Assembly (NCBI RefSeq): GCF_027922005.1
Contig: NZ_BSEV01000002.1
Location: 186,001 to 250,000, forward strand
Length of the DNA stretch: 64,000 bases
Source: Streptosporangium carneum
Lineage (GTDB): Bacteria; Actinomycetota; Actinomycetes; Streptosporangiales; Streptosporangiaceae
Direction of reading: 5' to 3'
Within the stretch, counting starts at the first letter, position 1; each line of letters starts with the position of its first letter. Positions 10,062-17,203 of this stretch are shown here, piece by piece. The translations under genes were made by a program, and so were the position numbers. The notes beneath the pieces were generated by a model. That model made no database searches and was not told the DNA's origin. It was given only the letters and a program-made list of their open reading frames with translations.

Positions 10062-10400
10062 TCAGCGGCGACGGCGGCGCCAGAGCATGATCACAGCGGT
10101 GACCGCGAGCACGGTGCCCACACCGATGAGGACGGGCGCCAGGTTCGGCTGCTCCTCCGCCCACAGGTCGTCGGGCTCGTCCCCCAGCTTGGCGGGGCGC
10201 GGCGCGACCCCCACCGCGTCACTCACCCTGTCGCCGATGGAGGCCAGGAACTGCTTCGCGTTCGTCTCGGCCTTGGCGACGGTCCGCCGCGCGACCTTCT
10301 TCGGGCTCACCCGGTCGGCGATGGCGTCGACCGTCTTGGCCAACTCAGCGCGGGTCCGCTCGATTCGCCGCTCCAGCTCCGCGGGATCGGTGTCCGCCAT
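10062..10400 (-). CDS. DUF3618 membrane protein
   Basis: A 112-aa protein with an N-terminal charged helical DUF3618 segment (DPAELERRIERTRAELAKTV, then DAIADRVSPKKVARR) and one C-terminal membrane helix (about residues 89-106) ending in an Arg-rich tail. The ATG at 10400 has an AGAGGAGAG ribosome binding site, so it is preferred over the upstream in-frame start at 10427. The family is widespread in actinomycetes, is likely membrane-anchored and has no defined reaction. It is divergent from the peroxiredoxin gene 112 bp away. Confidence 0.85.
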   Translation of the reverse strand: MADTDPAELERRIERTRAELAKTVDAIADRVSPKKVARRTVAKAETNAKQFLASIGDRVSDAVGVAPRPAKLGDEPDDLWAEEQPNLAPVLIGVGTVLAVTAVIMLWRRRRR

Positions 10401-10512
10401 CGGCTCTCCTCTCATCGCCCTTGACATTGATCAGTCTGTCAGGTCCGACCCACCCACGACACTTCGGGCAGGCCGGTAAGTTGATCCGGGAACGATTCCA
10501 CGGAGGAGACCC

Positions 10513-10977
10513 ATGAAACTAGAGCCCGGCGACGCCGCACCGGACTTCGCGCTTCCCGCCGCCGACGGCACCACCGTGTCCCTCGACGCCTACCGCGGCA
10601 AGCGCGTGATCCTCTACTTCTACCCCGCCGCGATGACCCCCGGCTGCACCAAGCAGGCCTGCGACTTCCGCGACAGCCTCGCCTCCCTGACCGCCGCGGA
10701 CTTCGTGGTGCTCGGCGTGTCGAAGGACACCCCGGCCAAGCTCGCCAAGTTCGTCGAGCACGACGCCCTGACCTTCCCGCTGCTGTCGGACCCCGGCCTG
10801 GAGGTCCACAAGGCCTACGGCGCCTACGGCGAGAAGACGATGTACGGCAAGACCACCCTCGGCGTGCTGCGCTCCACCTTCGTCATCGACCCCGACGGAA
10901 AAATCGAAAAAGCCCTCTACAACGTGAAGGCCACCGGCCATGTGGCCCGCCTTCGCCGCGAACTCGGGGTCGACTGA
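10513..10977 (+). CDS. bcp: Thioredoxin-dependent peroxiredoxin (Bcp/PrxQ)
   Basis: This enzyme reduces hydrogen peroxide and organic hydroperoxides with electrons from thioredoxin. It has 154 aa and one AhpC/TSA domain. The peroxidatic cysteine is Cys45 in AAMTPGCTKQAC and the resolving cysteine is Cys50, the atypical two-cysteine spacing of the PrxQ group. A GGAGGAG site precedes the ATG. It is a single cytoplasmic gene. The HNH-tRNA locus starts 75 bp downstream on the same strand. Confidence 0.95.
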   Translation: MKLEPGDAAPDFALPAADGTTVSLDAYRGKRVILYFYPAAMTPGCTKQACDFRDSLASLTAADFVVLGVSKDTPAKLAKFVEHDALTFPLLSDPGLEVHKAYGAYGEKTMYGKTTLGVLRSTFVIDPDGKIEKALYNVKATGHVARLRRELGVD

Positions 10978-11002
10978 TTACCATTTTTCACCATTTGACA
11001 TG

Positions 11003-11014
11003 GCATGCGCATGC
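11003..11014. promoter_or_regulatory. Palindrome upstream of the HNH gene
   Basis: GCATGCGCATGC is a perfect 12-bp palindrome immediately after a TTGACA hexamer (10995-11000). It could be an operator overlapping the -35 region of the HNH-tRNA transcript. No convincing -10 box is seen at 17 bp. Confidence 0.4.
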
Positions 11015-11051
11015 TCCAGGAACTGTCGGCCCCGTTCCGTAGCCTTGGGGC

Positions 11052-11519
11052 ATGCCGGCCAAGTACAAATACACCCCCGAAATGCTGGCCGAGGCCGCGG
11101 CGAGTTCCTTCAGCGTCGCCGACGTCCTGCGCCGACTCGGCATCACGATCGCGGGCGGAAATCACGCGCACATCAGCCGCCAGCTGAAGCGCCTCGGGAT
11201 CGACACCTCGCATTTTCTCGGCCAAGCACATCACCGCGGGCGGCGTTCGGCCCGACGCCTGTCGGCGGGGGAAGTCCTCCGGGTGCGACCACCGGGATCT
11301 CCCAGAACCAAGCCCCCCTTGCTTCGCCGGGCACTTCAGGAAGTCGGGGTGCCCTACCGCTGTAGTGCCTGTAAGATCGAGGGCATCTGGGAGGACGAGC
11401 CGCTCACGCTGCACGTCGACCATCTCAATGGCGACTGGCTCGACAACAGAATAAACAACTTGCGCTTTCTCTGCCCGAACTGCCACTCTCAGACAGAGAA
11501 TTTCGCGGGAAAAAACAAA
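11052..11519 (+). CDS. HNH endonuclease-like protein (frame open into the tRNA)
   Basis: The coordinates give the conserved part, about 156 codons. An N-terminal DNA-binding-like helix-turn-helix (residues 7-50, with SVADVLRRLGI and HISRQLKRLGI) is followed by an HNH nuclease core. Cys104, Cys107, Cys141 and Cys144 form the zinc-knuckle pairs (CSAC, CPNC). HVDHLNG (121-127) with His145 gives the HNH residues. There is no stop codon before the tRNA: codon 157 is the first triplet of the tRNA, and the frame stays open through it to 12119. A TTGGGG segment lies just upstream of the ATG at 11052. Whether it cuts DNA, RNA or its own locus is unknown. Confidence 0.75.
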
Positions 11520-11593
11520 GGGGCCGTAGCCCAACGGCAGGAGGCAGCGTCTTTAGGTGGCGCGCAGTATGGGTTCGAATCCCATCGGCCCCA
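11520..11593 (+). tRNA. Atypical class I tRNA with anticodon UAG
   Basis: The acceptor stem GGGGCCG/CGGCCCC is perfect (11520-11526 with 11586-11592), with discriminator A at 11593. The D arm has a 3-bp stem (GCC/GGC). The anticodon stem is GCGTC/GGCGC with loop TTTAGGT, giving anticodon UAG (11554-11556) followed by G37. The variable loop is only five bases (GCAGT). The T arm is ATGGG-TTCGAAT-CCCAT. Anticodon UAG reads CUA (leucine), but leucine tRNAs have a long variable arm, so the charged amino acid is uncertain. CCA is not encoded. The gene lies wholly inside the open HNH frame. Confidence 0.85.
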
Positions 11594-11630
11594 CAATAAA
11601 ATCAGAAAAGACGCGGTCAGTCTCAAGTCA

Positions 11631-11921
11631 GTGACCGTCAGCGTCACCCTGACGATCCAGGACGCCTTCTTCGTCGAAGAGCACGTCAGCCGCAGACACG
11701 CCGCGTCGAGGTCCGCCGCGATCCGCGAGGCGATCCGGCTGTTGCGCGAGTCCAGCCTCGAGCGGGACCGCGTCGCCGCGCTCGCGGGGTGCGACGGCGA
11801 CGGGAGGTCGCGGGGCGGGACGTCCGCGGTGTCTCGGGGTGCGGAGCGAGGCGGGGCGCCTCGGGGTGAGCGGGGCGCGGGAGGCGAGGTCGTGATCCCG
11901 CCTGGGCCCGCTGACGGGTCG
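11631..11921 (+). pseudogene. Ribbon-helix-helix antitoxin remnant
   Basis: From GTG 11631 the translation starts VTVSVTLTIQDAFFVEEHVS and continues with ASRSAAIREAIRLLRESSLE. This matches the short ribbon-helix-helix DNA-binding domain of actinomycete type II antitoxins. After about residue 50 the sequence turns into Arg/Gly-rich low complexity with no family features and runs to 12119 across the end of the opposing gene. No toxin gene follows. I read it as a decayed or orphan antitoxin. It is in the same frame as the HNH gene and starts 37 bp after the tRNA. Confidence 0.5.
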
Positions 11922-13271
11922 TCACCAGTCGGGCCCTCCGAGGACGGCTCTGGAGAGGTCGCCGAGGTCGAGCCGGCCACGGTGGGTGACCTCGCCCTCG
12001 GCGTTCAGGACGCGATACTCACACGCCCGCAGCCGCTCCTGGGGCAGGCCCGGCGAGAAGAGGGCGAAGCCGGTGGCGTCCGCCGTCCCTGCGGCGATCG
12101 TCCTGGCCCCGTCCCGTAGTTCGACGCGGCTTCCGGCGCCGCCGGGGACGTAGACGGCGGCGGAGTCCCGGGGGCCGGTCAGGGCCGTGGTCCACCCGAT
12201 CGGGCGGGACAGGTCCGGGGTTTCGACGACCCGGCCGAGGCGCTCCTGTTCGCTGGATCCGTCCGGTGCGGTGCGGGTCGTCTGGACGGCGAGGAAGGTG
12301 GGGGTGCCGGGGCCCGAGACGGTGGCGATGAGGGCGTCACGGCCGGGGCCGAGGGAGCCGCCCCACAGGTAGCGGTAGGTCAGGCGCGGGTGCGGGGTCA
12401 CGAGGGAGCCGAGGCTGTACAGCAGGCCCGCGGCCTGCTCGGTCTTCACGTGGCCGGTCGCCGCTCCGGCGGCGCGGGCGACGTCCGCCCGGAAGGAGGC
12501 GTCCTCGTCGTGCGAGGTGGAGATGCGCCACGGCAGTCGCAGGGGCCGTTCGGAGCTCTCCCAGAGAGGGATCTTGATCTCGGCCTGGCCGGGCTTGGCG
12601 TCGGGAACCGTGGTGAGCAGGAGGCCCTCGTCCGTTCTGAGGGTGCGGGTGACACGGGCGGGGGTGCCGTCGGGGCGGTAGGCGACGGACGGTGAGATCC
12701 GCACGGAGGTCATCCGCGGCGAGCCGAGCACCAGGAGCGGGCTGTCGCCCTCGGCGGAGAACCAGGCGATGACCTCGCTGTCCTTCGCTCCGCTGCCGCC
12801 TGCGACGAAGGGCTCCTGCTCGTCGAGCTCTCCCACGGGGGCTCCGGCTTCGCCGTACAGGACGAGGGCGCCGCTCATGGACCGCTTTCTCGGCGAGATC
12901 GCCACGACGACGCGGTGTCCGGCTCTGTCTCCGGCGTACAGGATCCGGGTGTCGGGGTCGTCGAGGCGGGTCCTGACGGCGTCCAGGAGGGCGGTGTCGG
13001 CTGCCAGTGATCCTCGGATCGGCCAGTCCGGCGCGTTCCGCCCCTGGACCAGGACCGTGTCCGGCCACAGGGCGGCATCGCGCAGGATGGCCGGTGCGGT
13101 GAGGCCGAGCACGGCGGTCAGTGCCAGCGCGCCGCCCAGGAGGGTTCTGTGACGCCGTCGGGTGCGGCGGATCCGGCGCAGGATCGCCGCGTGGGGGTCG
13201 GCGTGCTCGGGGACGGTCGCCGCTCGGGCGGCGAAGGTCTGGCGCAGCCGGTCCTCCATGGGCGTGGTCAT
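11922..13271 (-). CDS. Membrane protein partner of a SigE-family sigma factor (anti-sigma-like)
   Basis: A 449-aa single-pass protein. The N-terminal ~40 cytoplasmic residues are charged (EDRLRQTFAARAATVPEHAD, then IRRTRRRHR), one membrane helix spans about residues 42-62, and the rest is a large extracytoplasmic beta-rich domain. Its start overlaps the stop of the sigma gene by 4 bp (13268-13271), so the two are translationally coupled. That pairing and topology are those of anti-sigma or sensor partners of SigE-family sigma factors. No catalytic motif is seen and no zinc-binding anti-sigma motif is evident. Confidence 0.7.
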   Translation of the reverse strand: MTTPMEDRLRQTFAARAATVPEHADPHAAILRRIRRTRRRHRTLLGGALALTAVLGLTAPAILRDAALWPDTVLVQGRNAPDWPIRGSLAADTALLDAVRTRLDDPDTRILYAGDRAGHRVVVAISPRKRSMSGALVLYGEAGAPVGELDEQEPFVAGGSGAKDSEVIAWFSAEGDSPLLVLGSPRMTSVRISPSVAYRPDGTPARVTRTLRTDEGLLLTTVPDAKPGQAEIKIPLWESSERPLRLPWRISTSHDEDASFRADVARAAGAATGHVKTEQAAGLLYSLGSLVTPHPRLTYRYLWGGSLGPGRDALIATVSGPGTPTFLAVQTTRTAPDGSSEQERLGRVVETPDLSRPIGWTTALTGPRDSAAVYVPGGAGSRVELRDGARTIAAGTADATGFALFSPGLPQERLRACEYRVLNAEGEVTHRGRLDLGDLSRAVLGGPDW

Positions 13272-13852
13272 GGGGTCGTCTCCTTCCGGGGCTTCGCGTT
13301 CGTCCCCGTCCCGAATGCCTCCGCTCCGGACGGCTGCGCCTCGGACGTCTCCGACCTGGACAGCGCGGCGATCCCGGGGTGGTCCCTGAGCCGGTCGAGG
13401 CCGCGTGACGCCTGGCTTTTGACCGTGCCGAGCGAGCAGTCGAGCACTCTGGCCACCTCGGCCTCCGGCAGGTCCTCGAAGTAACGCAGGACCAGTACGG
13501 CGCGCATTCTGGGCGGCAGGGTGAGGACCGCGGCCCAGAGCGCGTCACGGGTGTCGTAGACCGCGTGGTGGTCCTCGGCCGTCGTCTCGGGGATCTTGTC
13601 CGTGAGGTGCTCGGTGAAGCGTCGCCGTCGCCACCAGGAGACGTTGAGGTTGACGAGGATTCTGCGGGTGTAGAGCTCGGGGTCGTCGATCCGGTTCCAG
13701 CGCCGGTGGGTTCTGACCAGCGCGGTCTGGAGCAGGTCCTCGGCTCTGCCGTGGTCTCCGGTCAGCAGGTAGGCGGTGCGGAGCATGGCCTGCCAGCGGG
13801 ATGTGACGAAGTCACGGAACCGCTCTTCGGCGTTCGCGGCGTCGTCGCCCAC
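13268..13852 (-). CDS. SigE-family RNA polymerase sigma factor
   Basis: A 194-aa extracytoplasmic-function sigma factor. Region 2 has RFRDFVTSRWQAMLRTAYLL, TGDHGRAEDLLQTALVRTH and LYTRRILVNLNVSWWRRRR. Region 4 has LPPRMRAVLVLRYFEDLPEA and CSLGTVKSQASRGLDRLR. The C-terminal 25 residues are a polar tail. It heads a two-gene operon with its membrane partner. The leader contains two inverted repeats (13956-13990 and 13992-14019) about 100-165 bp upstream, which may control transcription or transcript stability. Confidence 0.92.
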   Translation of the reverse strand: MGDDAANAEERFRDFVTSRWQAMLRTAYLLTGDHGRAEDLLQTALVRTHRRWNRIDDPELYTRRILVNLNVSWWRRRRFTEHLTDKIPETTAEDHHAVYDTRDALWAAVLTLPPRMRAVLVLRYFEDLPEAEVARVLDCSLGTVKSQASRGLDRLRDHPGIAALSRSETSEAQPSGAEAFGTGTNAKPRKETTP

Positions 13853-13955
13853 AGGTCCCTCCCGGTCTGTCTCTCATCTCCTCAGATACCGGGTGGGCCG
13901 GAAAAGGTTGAGAGGCCGACAGGAGGGTCAGGGCGGTGGTTCCGGGAAAAGCAAC

Positions 13956-13990
13956 GGGTCGCGCGGTGCGTCCTCTTCACCGCGCGACCC
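13956..13990. terminator. 13-bp hairpin in the region upstream of the sigma gene
   Basis: GGGTCGCGCGGTG (13956-13968) and CACCGCGCGACCC (13978-13990) form perfect arms around a 9-nt loop. No plus-strand gene ends here. On the minus strand it falls in the putative leader of the sigma gene, so it could be an attenuator, the 3' end of an unannotated small RNA, or an mRNA-stability element. Confidence 0.5.
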
Positions 13991-13991
13991 G

Positions 13992-14019
13992 GCATTGTTG
14001 TGATCCGCCATCACAAACA
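13992..14019. promoter_or_regulatory. Inverted repeat between divergent sigma and kinase genes
   Basis: ATTGTTGTGAT and ATCACAAACAAT are near-perfect arms (one extra base) around CCGCC. It lies in an AT-rich patch between the sigma operon and the histidine kinase. The remainder of 13853-14178 holds only a short GGCGTAAG direct repeat (about 14075-14093) and a palindromic ATACGTAT (14163-14170) just before the kinase start, which can serve as its -10 region. Confidence 0.5.
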
Positions 14020-14178
14020 ATCTCCCTTTACTCACCCCGGAGGGTGCTCCCGGAAACCATGGTGTCCAACAGGGCGTAAGGAAGGCGTAAGCGGCATGAC
14101 GATGTGCGACCTGAGTCGTACGCCCGGCTCCCCCCTGAGGGGGAAGGGCGCTGATCTGCGTATACGTATTGTGGTGGT

Positions 14179-15393
14179 GTGCTAGGCAGACTCCACTCCT
14201 GGACCCGGCGTCATCCCGGTGTCGTCGACGCCCTCCTGCTGACGCCCTTTCTGGTGCTCTCTGTGATGAACGCGTCGTTCGTCGCCTCGCAGGGGGGCAC
14301 GCAGATCAGGACGACTCCGTGGGGAGGCGTCGAGGTCGGCGTCTGGGGGGTCATCGCCCTCGGGCTCATGCTGTCCCTTCCGCTGCTCTGGGCGCGGAGG
14401 CATCCCCTCACGGTGTTCGGGATCGTCTCGCTGGTGAGTTTCTGCCAGTGGCTTCTCGGCGTGCAGCCTCTGCTCTTCAACGCCGCCGTGCTCGTCGCCA
14501 TGTACATGGTGGCCTCGCGCCGCACGCTGCGCTGGGCGGTCGCCGCGTGCCTGACCGCGGAGCTGGGGCTCGCCCTCTCCTTCGGGCAGATCATCACCAC
14601 TCCCGATTTCAGCAGCTGGGCCAGTGTCTCGGTGTTCGTCGTCGCGATCTGGATCACGGGCATCTACGCCAACACCCGCCGCCGTTACCTGGAGAGCCTC
14701 GAGGAGCGGGCGGAGCGGGCCGAGCACGAGCGCGACCAGCAGGCGCGGCTGGCCGCGGCGGCCGAGCGGGCCCGGATCGCCCGCGAGCTGCACGACGTGG
14801 TCGCGCACAACGTGAGTGTGATCATCGTTCAGGCCGACGGGGCGGGTTACGCGATCGACAGCGATCCCGAGCAGGCTCGCGAGGCCATCCGGGCCATCTC
14901 GCACACGGGCAGGCAGGCGCTGGCCGAGATGCGCAGGATGGTCGGCGTTCTGCGCGCCGACGGCGTGCCCGAGGAGTACGCCCCGCAGCCGAGCCTGTCG
15001 CAGATGAGCGACCTGGTGGCCCAGGTGCGCTCCTCCGGCCTGCCTGTCGACTTCCGGGTCACCGGCCTTCCGCAGGACCTTCCCGAAGGGGAGCAGCTGA
15101 CGGTCTACCGGATCGTGCAGGAGGCGCTCACCAACACGCTCAAGCATGGCGGCCCCGACAGCAGGGCGACGGTCGAGATGGAGTACGGCGCGCGGGAGCT
15201 GCTGCTGCGGGTGACCGACGACGGCCGGGGCGCCGCCGCCCCCAGGAGCCCGGACGGGCACGGCCTGGTCGGCATGCGGGAGCGGGTGGCCGTGTTCGGC
15301 GGGAGCGTCGAGGCGAGGCCGCGTCCCGGTGGCGGGTTCCAGGTGACGGCGCGGCTGCCGATAGGCGAGGCCGGGCAGAGCCGGGCGGCGTGA
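14179..15393 (+). CDS. NarL/DesK-type sensor histidine kinase
   Basis: A 404-aa membrane sensor kinase. Four to five membrane helices lie in residues 15-165, followed by a coiled segment (YLESLEERAERAEHERDQQA), a HisKA_3 domain with the phosphorylated His205 (ARELHDVVAHNVSVI) and a HATPase domain (NTLKHGG, VTDDGRG, GHGLVGMRERV). It pairs with the LuxR-type regulator at 15651. The GTG start has no ribosome binding site; TATACGTAT lies 9 bases upstream, consistent with a leaderless message. Its second codon is CTA, very rare in such a genome. The signal is unknown. Confidence 0.92.
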   Translation: MLGRLHSWTRRHPGVVDALLLTPFLVLSVMNASFVASQGGTQIRTTPWGGVEVGVWGVIALGLMLSLPLLWARRHPLTVFGIVSLVSFCQWLLGVQPLLFNAAVLVAMYMVASRRTLRWAVAACLTAELGLALSFGQIITTPDFSSWASVSVFVVAIWITGIYANTRRRYLESLEERAERAEHERDQQARLAAAAERARIARELHDVVAHNVSVIIVQADGAGYAIDSDPEQAREAIRAISHTGRQALAEMRRMVGVLRADGVPEEYAPQPSLSQMSDLVAQVRSSGLPVDFRVTGLPQDLPEGEQLTVYRIVQEALTNTLKHGGPDSRATVEMEYGARELLLRVTDDGRGAAAPRSPDGHGLVGMRERVAVFGGSVEARPRPGGGFQVTARLPIGEAGQSRAA

Positions 15394-15513
15394 CGGGTGG
15401 ACGGGCGGCGTGCCGGGGGACGAGCCGCTGGACGGGGGCGCGTCGGCGGGCCGGACGGCTGCCGGACGGGCGGTGCGGCGGGCGGGAGCCTCGGGCGCGG
15501 CGTCCGTGGAGAC

Positions 15514-15549
15514 CGCGGCGGGTGAGAGAGTCGCGGCGGGTGAGAGAGT
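15514..15549. repeat. 18-bp tandem repeat, two copies
   Basis: CGCGGCGGGTGAGAGAGT occurs twice back to back (15514-15531, 15532-15549), with a degenerate third copy at about 15576-15593. It lies in the 257-bp gap between the kinase and its response regulator, which holds no convincing gene. Confidence 0.8.
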
Positions 15550-15650
15550 ACTGAACGGCCGGTGACGAAGCGGACCCGGCGGGGTGAGAGGGTTCGGCGG
15601 CCGATGGACGAGAGCCGCGGCTCTGACAGACGAGAAGTGGTGAGCGACCG

Positions 15651-16316
15651 GTGATTCGCGTGATGCTGGTGGACGATCAGGCGCTCCTGCGGGTGGGGTT
15701 CCGCATGGTGCTCAGTGCGCAGCCGGACATCGAGGTGGTCGCGGAGGCGGTCGACGGGGCGGCGGCGGTCGAGGCGGCCAGGTCGGTGGAGGTCGACGTC
15801 GTGCTGATGGACGTGCGGATGCCCGGCATGGACGGGGTCGAGGCCACCCGCCTGATCTGCGCGGCGGCCGAGAGGCCGAGGGTGCTGATCCTGACGACGT
15901 TCGACCTGGACGAGTACGTGTTCGCGGCGCTGAAGGCGGGCGCCTCCGGGTTCCTGCTGAAGGACGTTCCGCCCTCCGATCTGATCAGCGCCATCCACTC
16001 GGTGCACAGCGGGGACGCGGTGGTGGCGCCGAGCACGACCAGGCGGCTGCTGGAACGTTTCACGGTTCATCTTCCCTCCCCCGGCATGGCCGAGCCGGTC
16101 GCGCTCGGCGGGCTGACGGCACGGGAGCGGGAGGTGCTCGTGCTCGTCGCCCGGGGCCTGTCCAACGGCGAGATCGCCGATCGGCTGGAGCTGGCGGAGG
16201 CGACGGTCAAGACGCATCTGGGCAGGGTGCTGGCCAAGCTGGGCCTGCGGGACCGGGCTCAGGTGGTCGTGTACGCCTACGAGTCCGGTCTCGTCGTCCC
16301 GCACTCCGCCGACTGA
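15651..16316 (+). CDS. NarL/LuxR-family response regulator
   Basis: A 221-aa two-component response regulator. The receiver domain (residues 1-120) has the acidic pair Asp8/Asp9 and the phosphoacceptor Asp54 (VVLMDVRMPGMDGVE). The LuxR-type helix-turn-helix spans about residues 150-212 (GLTAREREVLVLVARGLSNG, ATVKTHLGRVLAKLGL). It starts with GTG 15651 and is the partner of the kinase ending at 15393. Targets may include the ricin-lectin and ABC genes downstream, as such regulators often control adjacent transporters; that link is inferred from position only. Confidence 0.93.
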   Translation: MIRVMLVDDQALLRVGFRMVLSAQPDIEVVAEAVDGAAAVEAARSVEVDVVLMDVRMPGMDGVEATRLICAAAERPRVLILTTFDLDEYVFAALKAGASGFLLKDVPPSDLISAIHSVHSGDAVVAPSTTRRLLERFTVHLPSPGMAEPVALGGLTAREREVLVLVARGLSNGEIADRLELAEATVKTHLGRVLAKLGLRDRAQVVVYAYESGLVVPHSAD

Positions 16317-16338
16317 GGCCCTCCCGCCTCCTGCCGTA

Positions 16339-16421
16339 CGGCGATGGCCTTCCTCTCCCCTGGCCTCTCCCATGGCCTCTCCCACGGCCTCTCCTGCGGC
16401 CGGCCTCTCCCACGGCGAAGC
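16339..16421. repeat. Degenerate GGCCTCTCCCAYGGCCTCTCC repeat
   Basis: Four to five imperfect copies of GGCCTCTCC with CAC/CAT/TGC GGC spacers follow the response regulator. The repeat lies in the 311-bp gap 16317-16627, which otherwise contains an AT-rich promoter region for the lectin gene. Confidence 0.55.
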
Positions 16422-16451
16422 GCCGCGCCCCGGACATCCAGAATGCCCCCT

Positions 16452-16481
16452 ATTCATGAACAACATTCGTGAATATTGTTC
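16452..16481. promoter_or_regulatory. Nested inverted repeats upstream of the ricin-domain gene
   Basis: ATTCATGAA/TTCGTGAAT (16452-16474, one mismatch) and GAACAA/TTGTTC (16458-16463 with 16476-16481) are interleaved in an AT-rich island. A TATAAG -10-like box follows at 16537-16542. It is a probable regulator-binding region for the gene at 16628. Confidence 0.55.
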
Positions 16482-16627
16482 TCATTATTCCGTGGCAAAC
16501 TTTTTCATCACCCTCTGTTTTTGCCAAATGCGTTGATATAAGTTGTGCTTCGAAAGGCGAGGGCGCGCCATCGGCCACCTTCCGATAAATCCATCGAAGC
16601 CGATTAACGCGAGAGGGAAAGAGGATT

Positions 16628-17107
16628 ATGTCGACGCCGTTCAATGGTGCCCTGATGCTCGTCCACCAGGGCACCGGGACATACCTGGAGACCGACAACT
16701 ACAACGACAACGTCAACGAGGCCGTCCAGACGTGGAACGGCGACCCGCTGCAGACGGCCAAGGGCTACCTCGGCCACCTGTGGTACCTGGAGCCGATCCA
16801 GCTCATCGGCAACACCTATCTGATCAAGAGCTACGAGAACAAGCGCTGCCTGACCGCCGGAACCACGGCCCAGGACTACCCCAGGCTCCAGGTCCCCGAC
16901 GGCACGCCCAGGCAGGTCTGGCAGTTGCTGCGTCCCTCGGTCGGAGCCGACGAGTTCGCGATCGTCCCCCAGGTCTACTCCAACTACGCCCTCGCCCCGC
17001 AGGGCAGCAACGAGCTGAACAACGTGTACGTGGTGCCCATCCGTCAGTGGGGCGGCTCGCTGTCGCGGGCGCAGCTCTGGAAGGCCGTCACCCCGCCGGA
17101 CAAGTGA
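16628..17107 (+). CDS. Ricin-type beta-trefoil lectin domain protein, cytosolic
   Basis: A 159-aa protein made almost wholly of one ricin-like beta-trefoil. QxW-type tryptophans end the three lobes at Trp52 (GHLWYLEP), Trp97 (RQVWQLLR) and Trp151 (AQLWKAVT), 45 and 54 residues apart. Such domains bind galactosides or other sugars, but usually as part of secreted enzymes. Here there is no signal peptide, no membrane segment and no attached catalytic domain, so the protein is predicted to stay in the cytoplasm or leave by a non-classical route. An AGAGG site precedes the ATG. A long hairpin follows the stop. Confidence 0.8.
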   Translation: MSTPFNGALMLVHQGTGTYLETDNYNDNVNEAVQTWNGDPLQTAKGYLGHLWYLEPIQLIGNTYLIKSYENKRCLTAGTTAQDYPRLQVPDGTPRQVWQLLRPSVGADEFAIVPQVYSNYALAPQGSNELNNVYVVPIRQWGGSLSRAQLWKAVTPPDK

Positions 17108-17127
17108 TCACCGCCCGTCCCGCCGGT

Positions 17128-17203
17128 GGTTCACGGCCGTTCGAGGGCCGTTTTCGGGACAGTGAGCCGTCCGCCCGGACAATGGCCCTCGAACGGCCGA
17201 ACC
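17128..17203 (+). terminator. Long-stem terminator after the lectin gene
   Basis: The arms 17128-17149 and 17184-17203 pair over about 20 bp with a 2-nt bulge around a 34-nt loop. Apart from this hairpin, the 493 bp from 17108 to the ABC start at 17601 show no gene that I can support. Confidence 0.75.

Noticed and set aside
11520-11593. Calling this an ordinary leucine tRNA
   Set aside because: The anticodon fits leucine, but the short variable loop does not fit bacterial class II leucine tRNAs.
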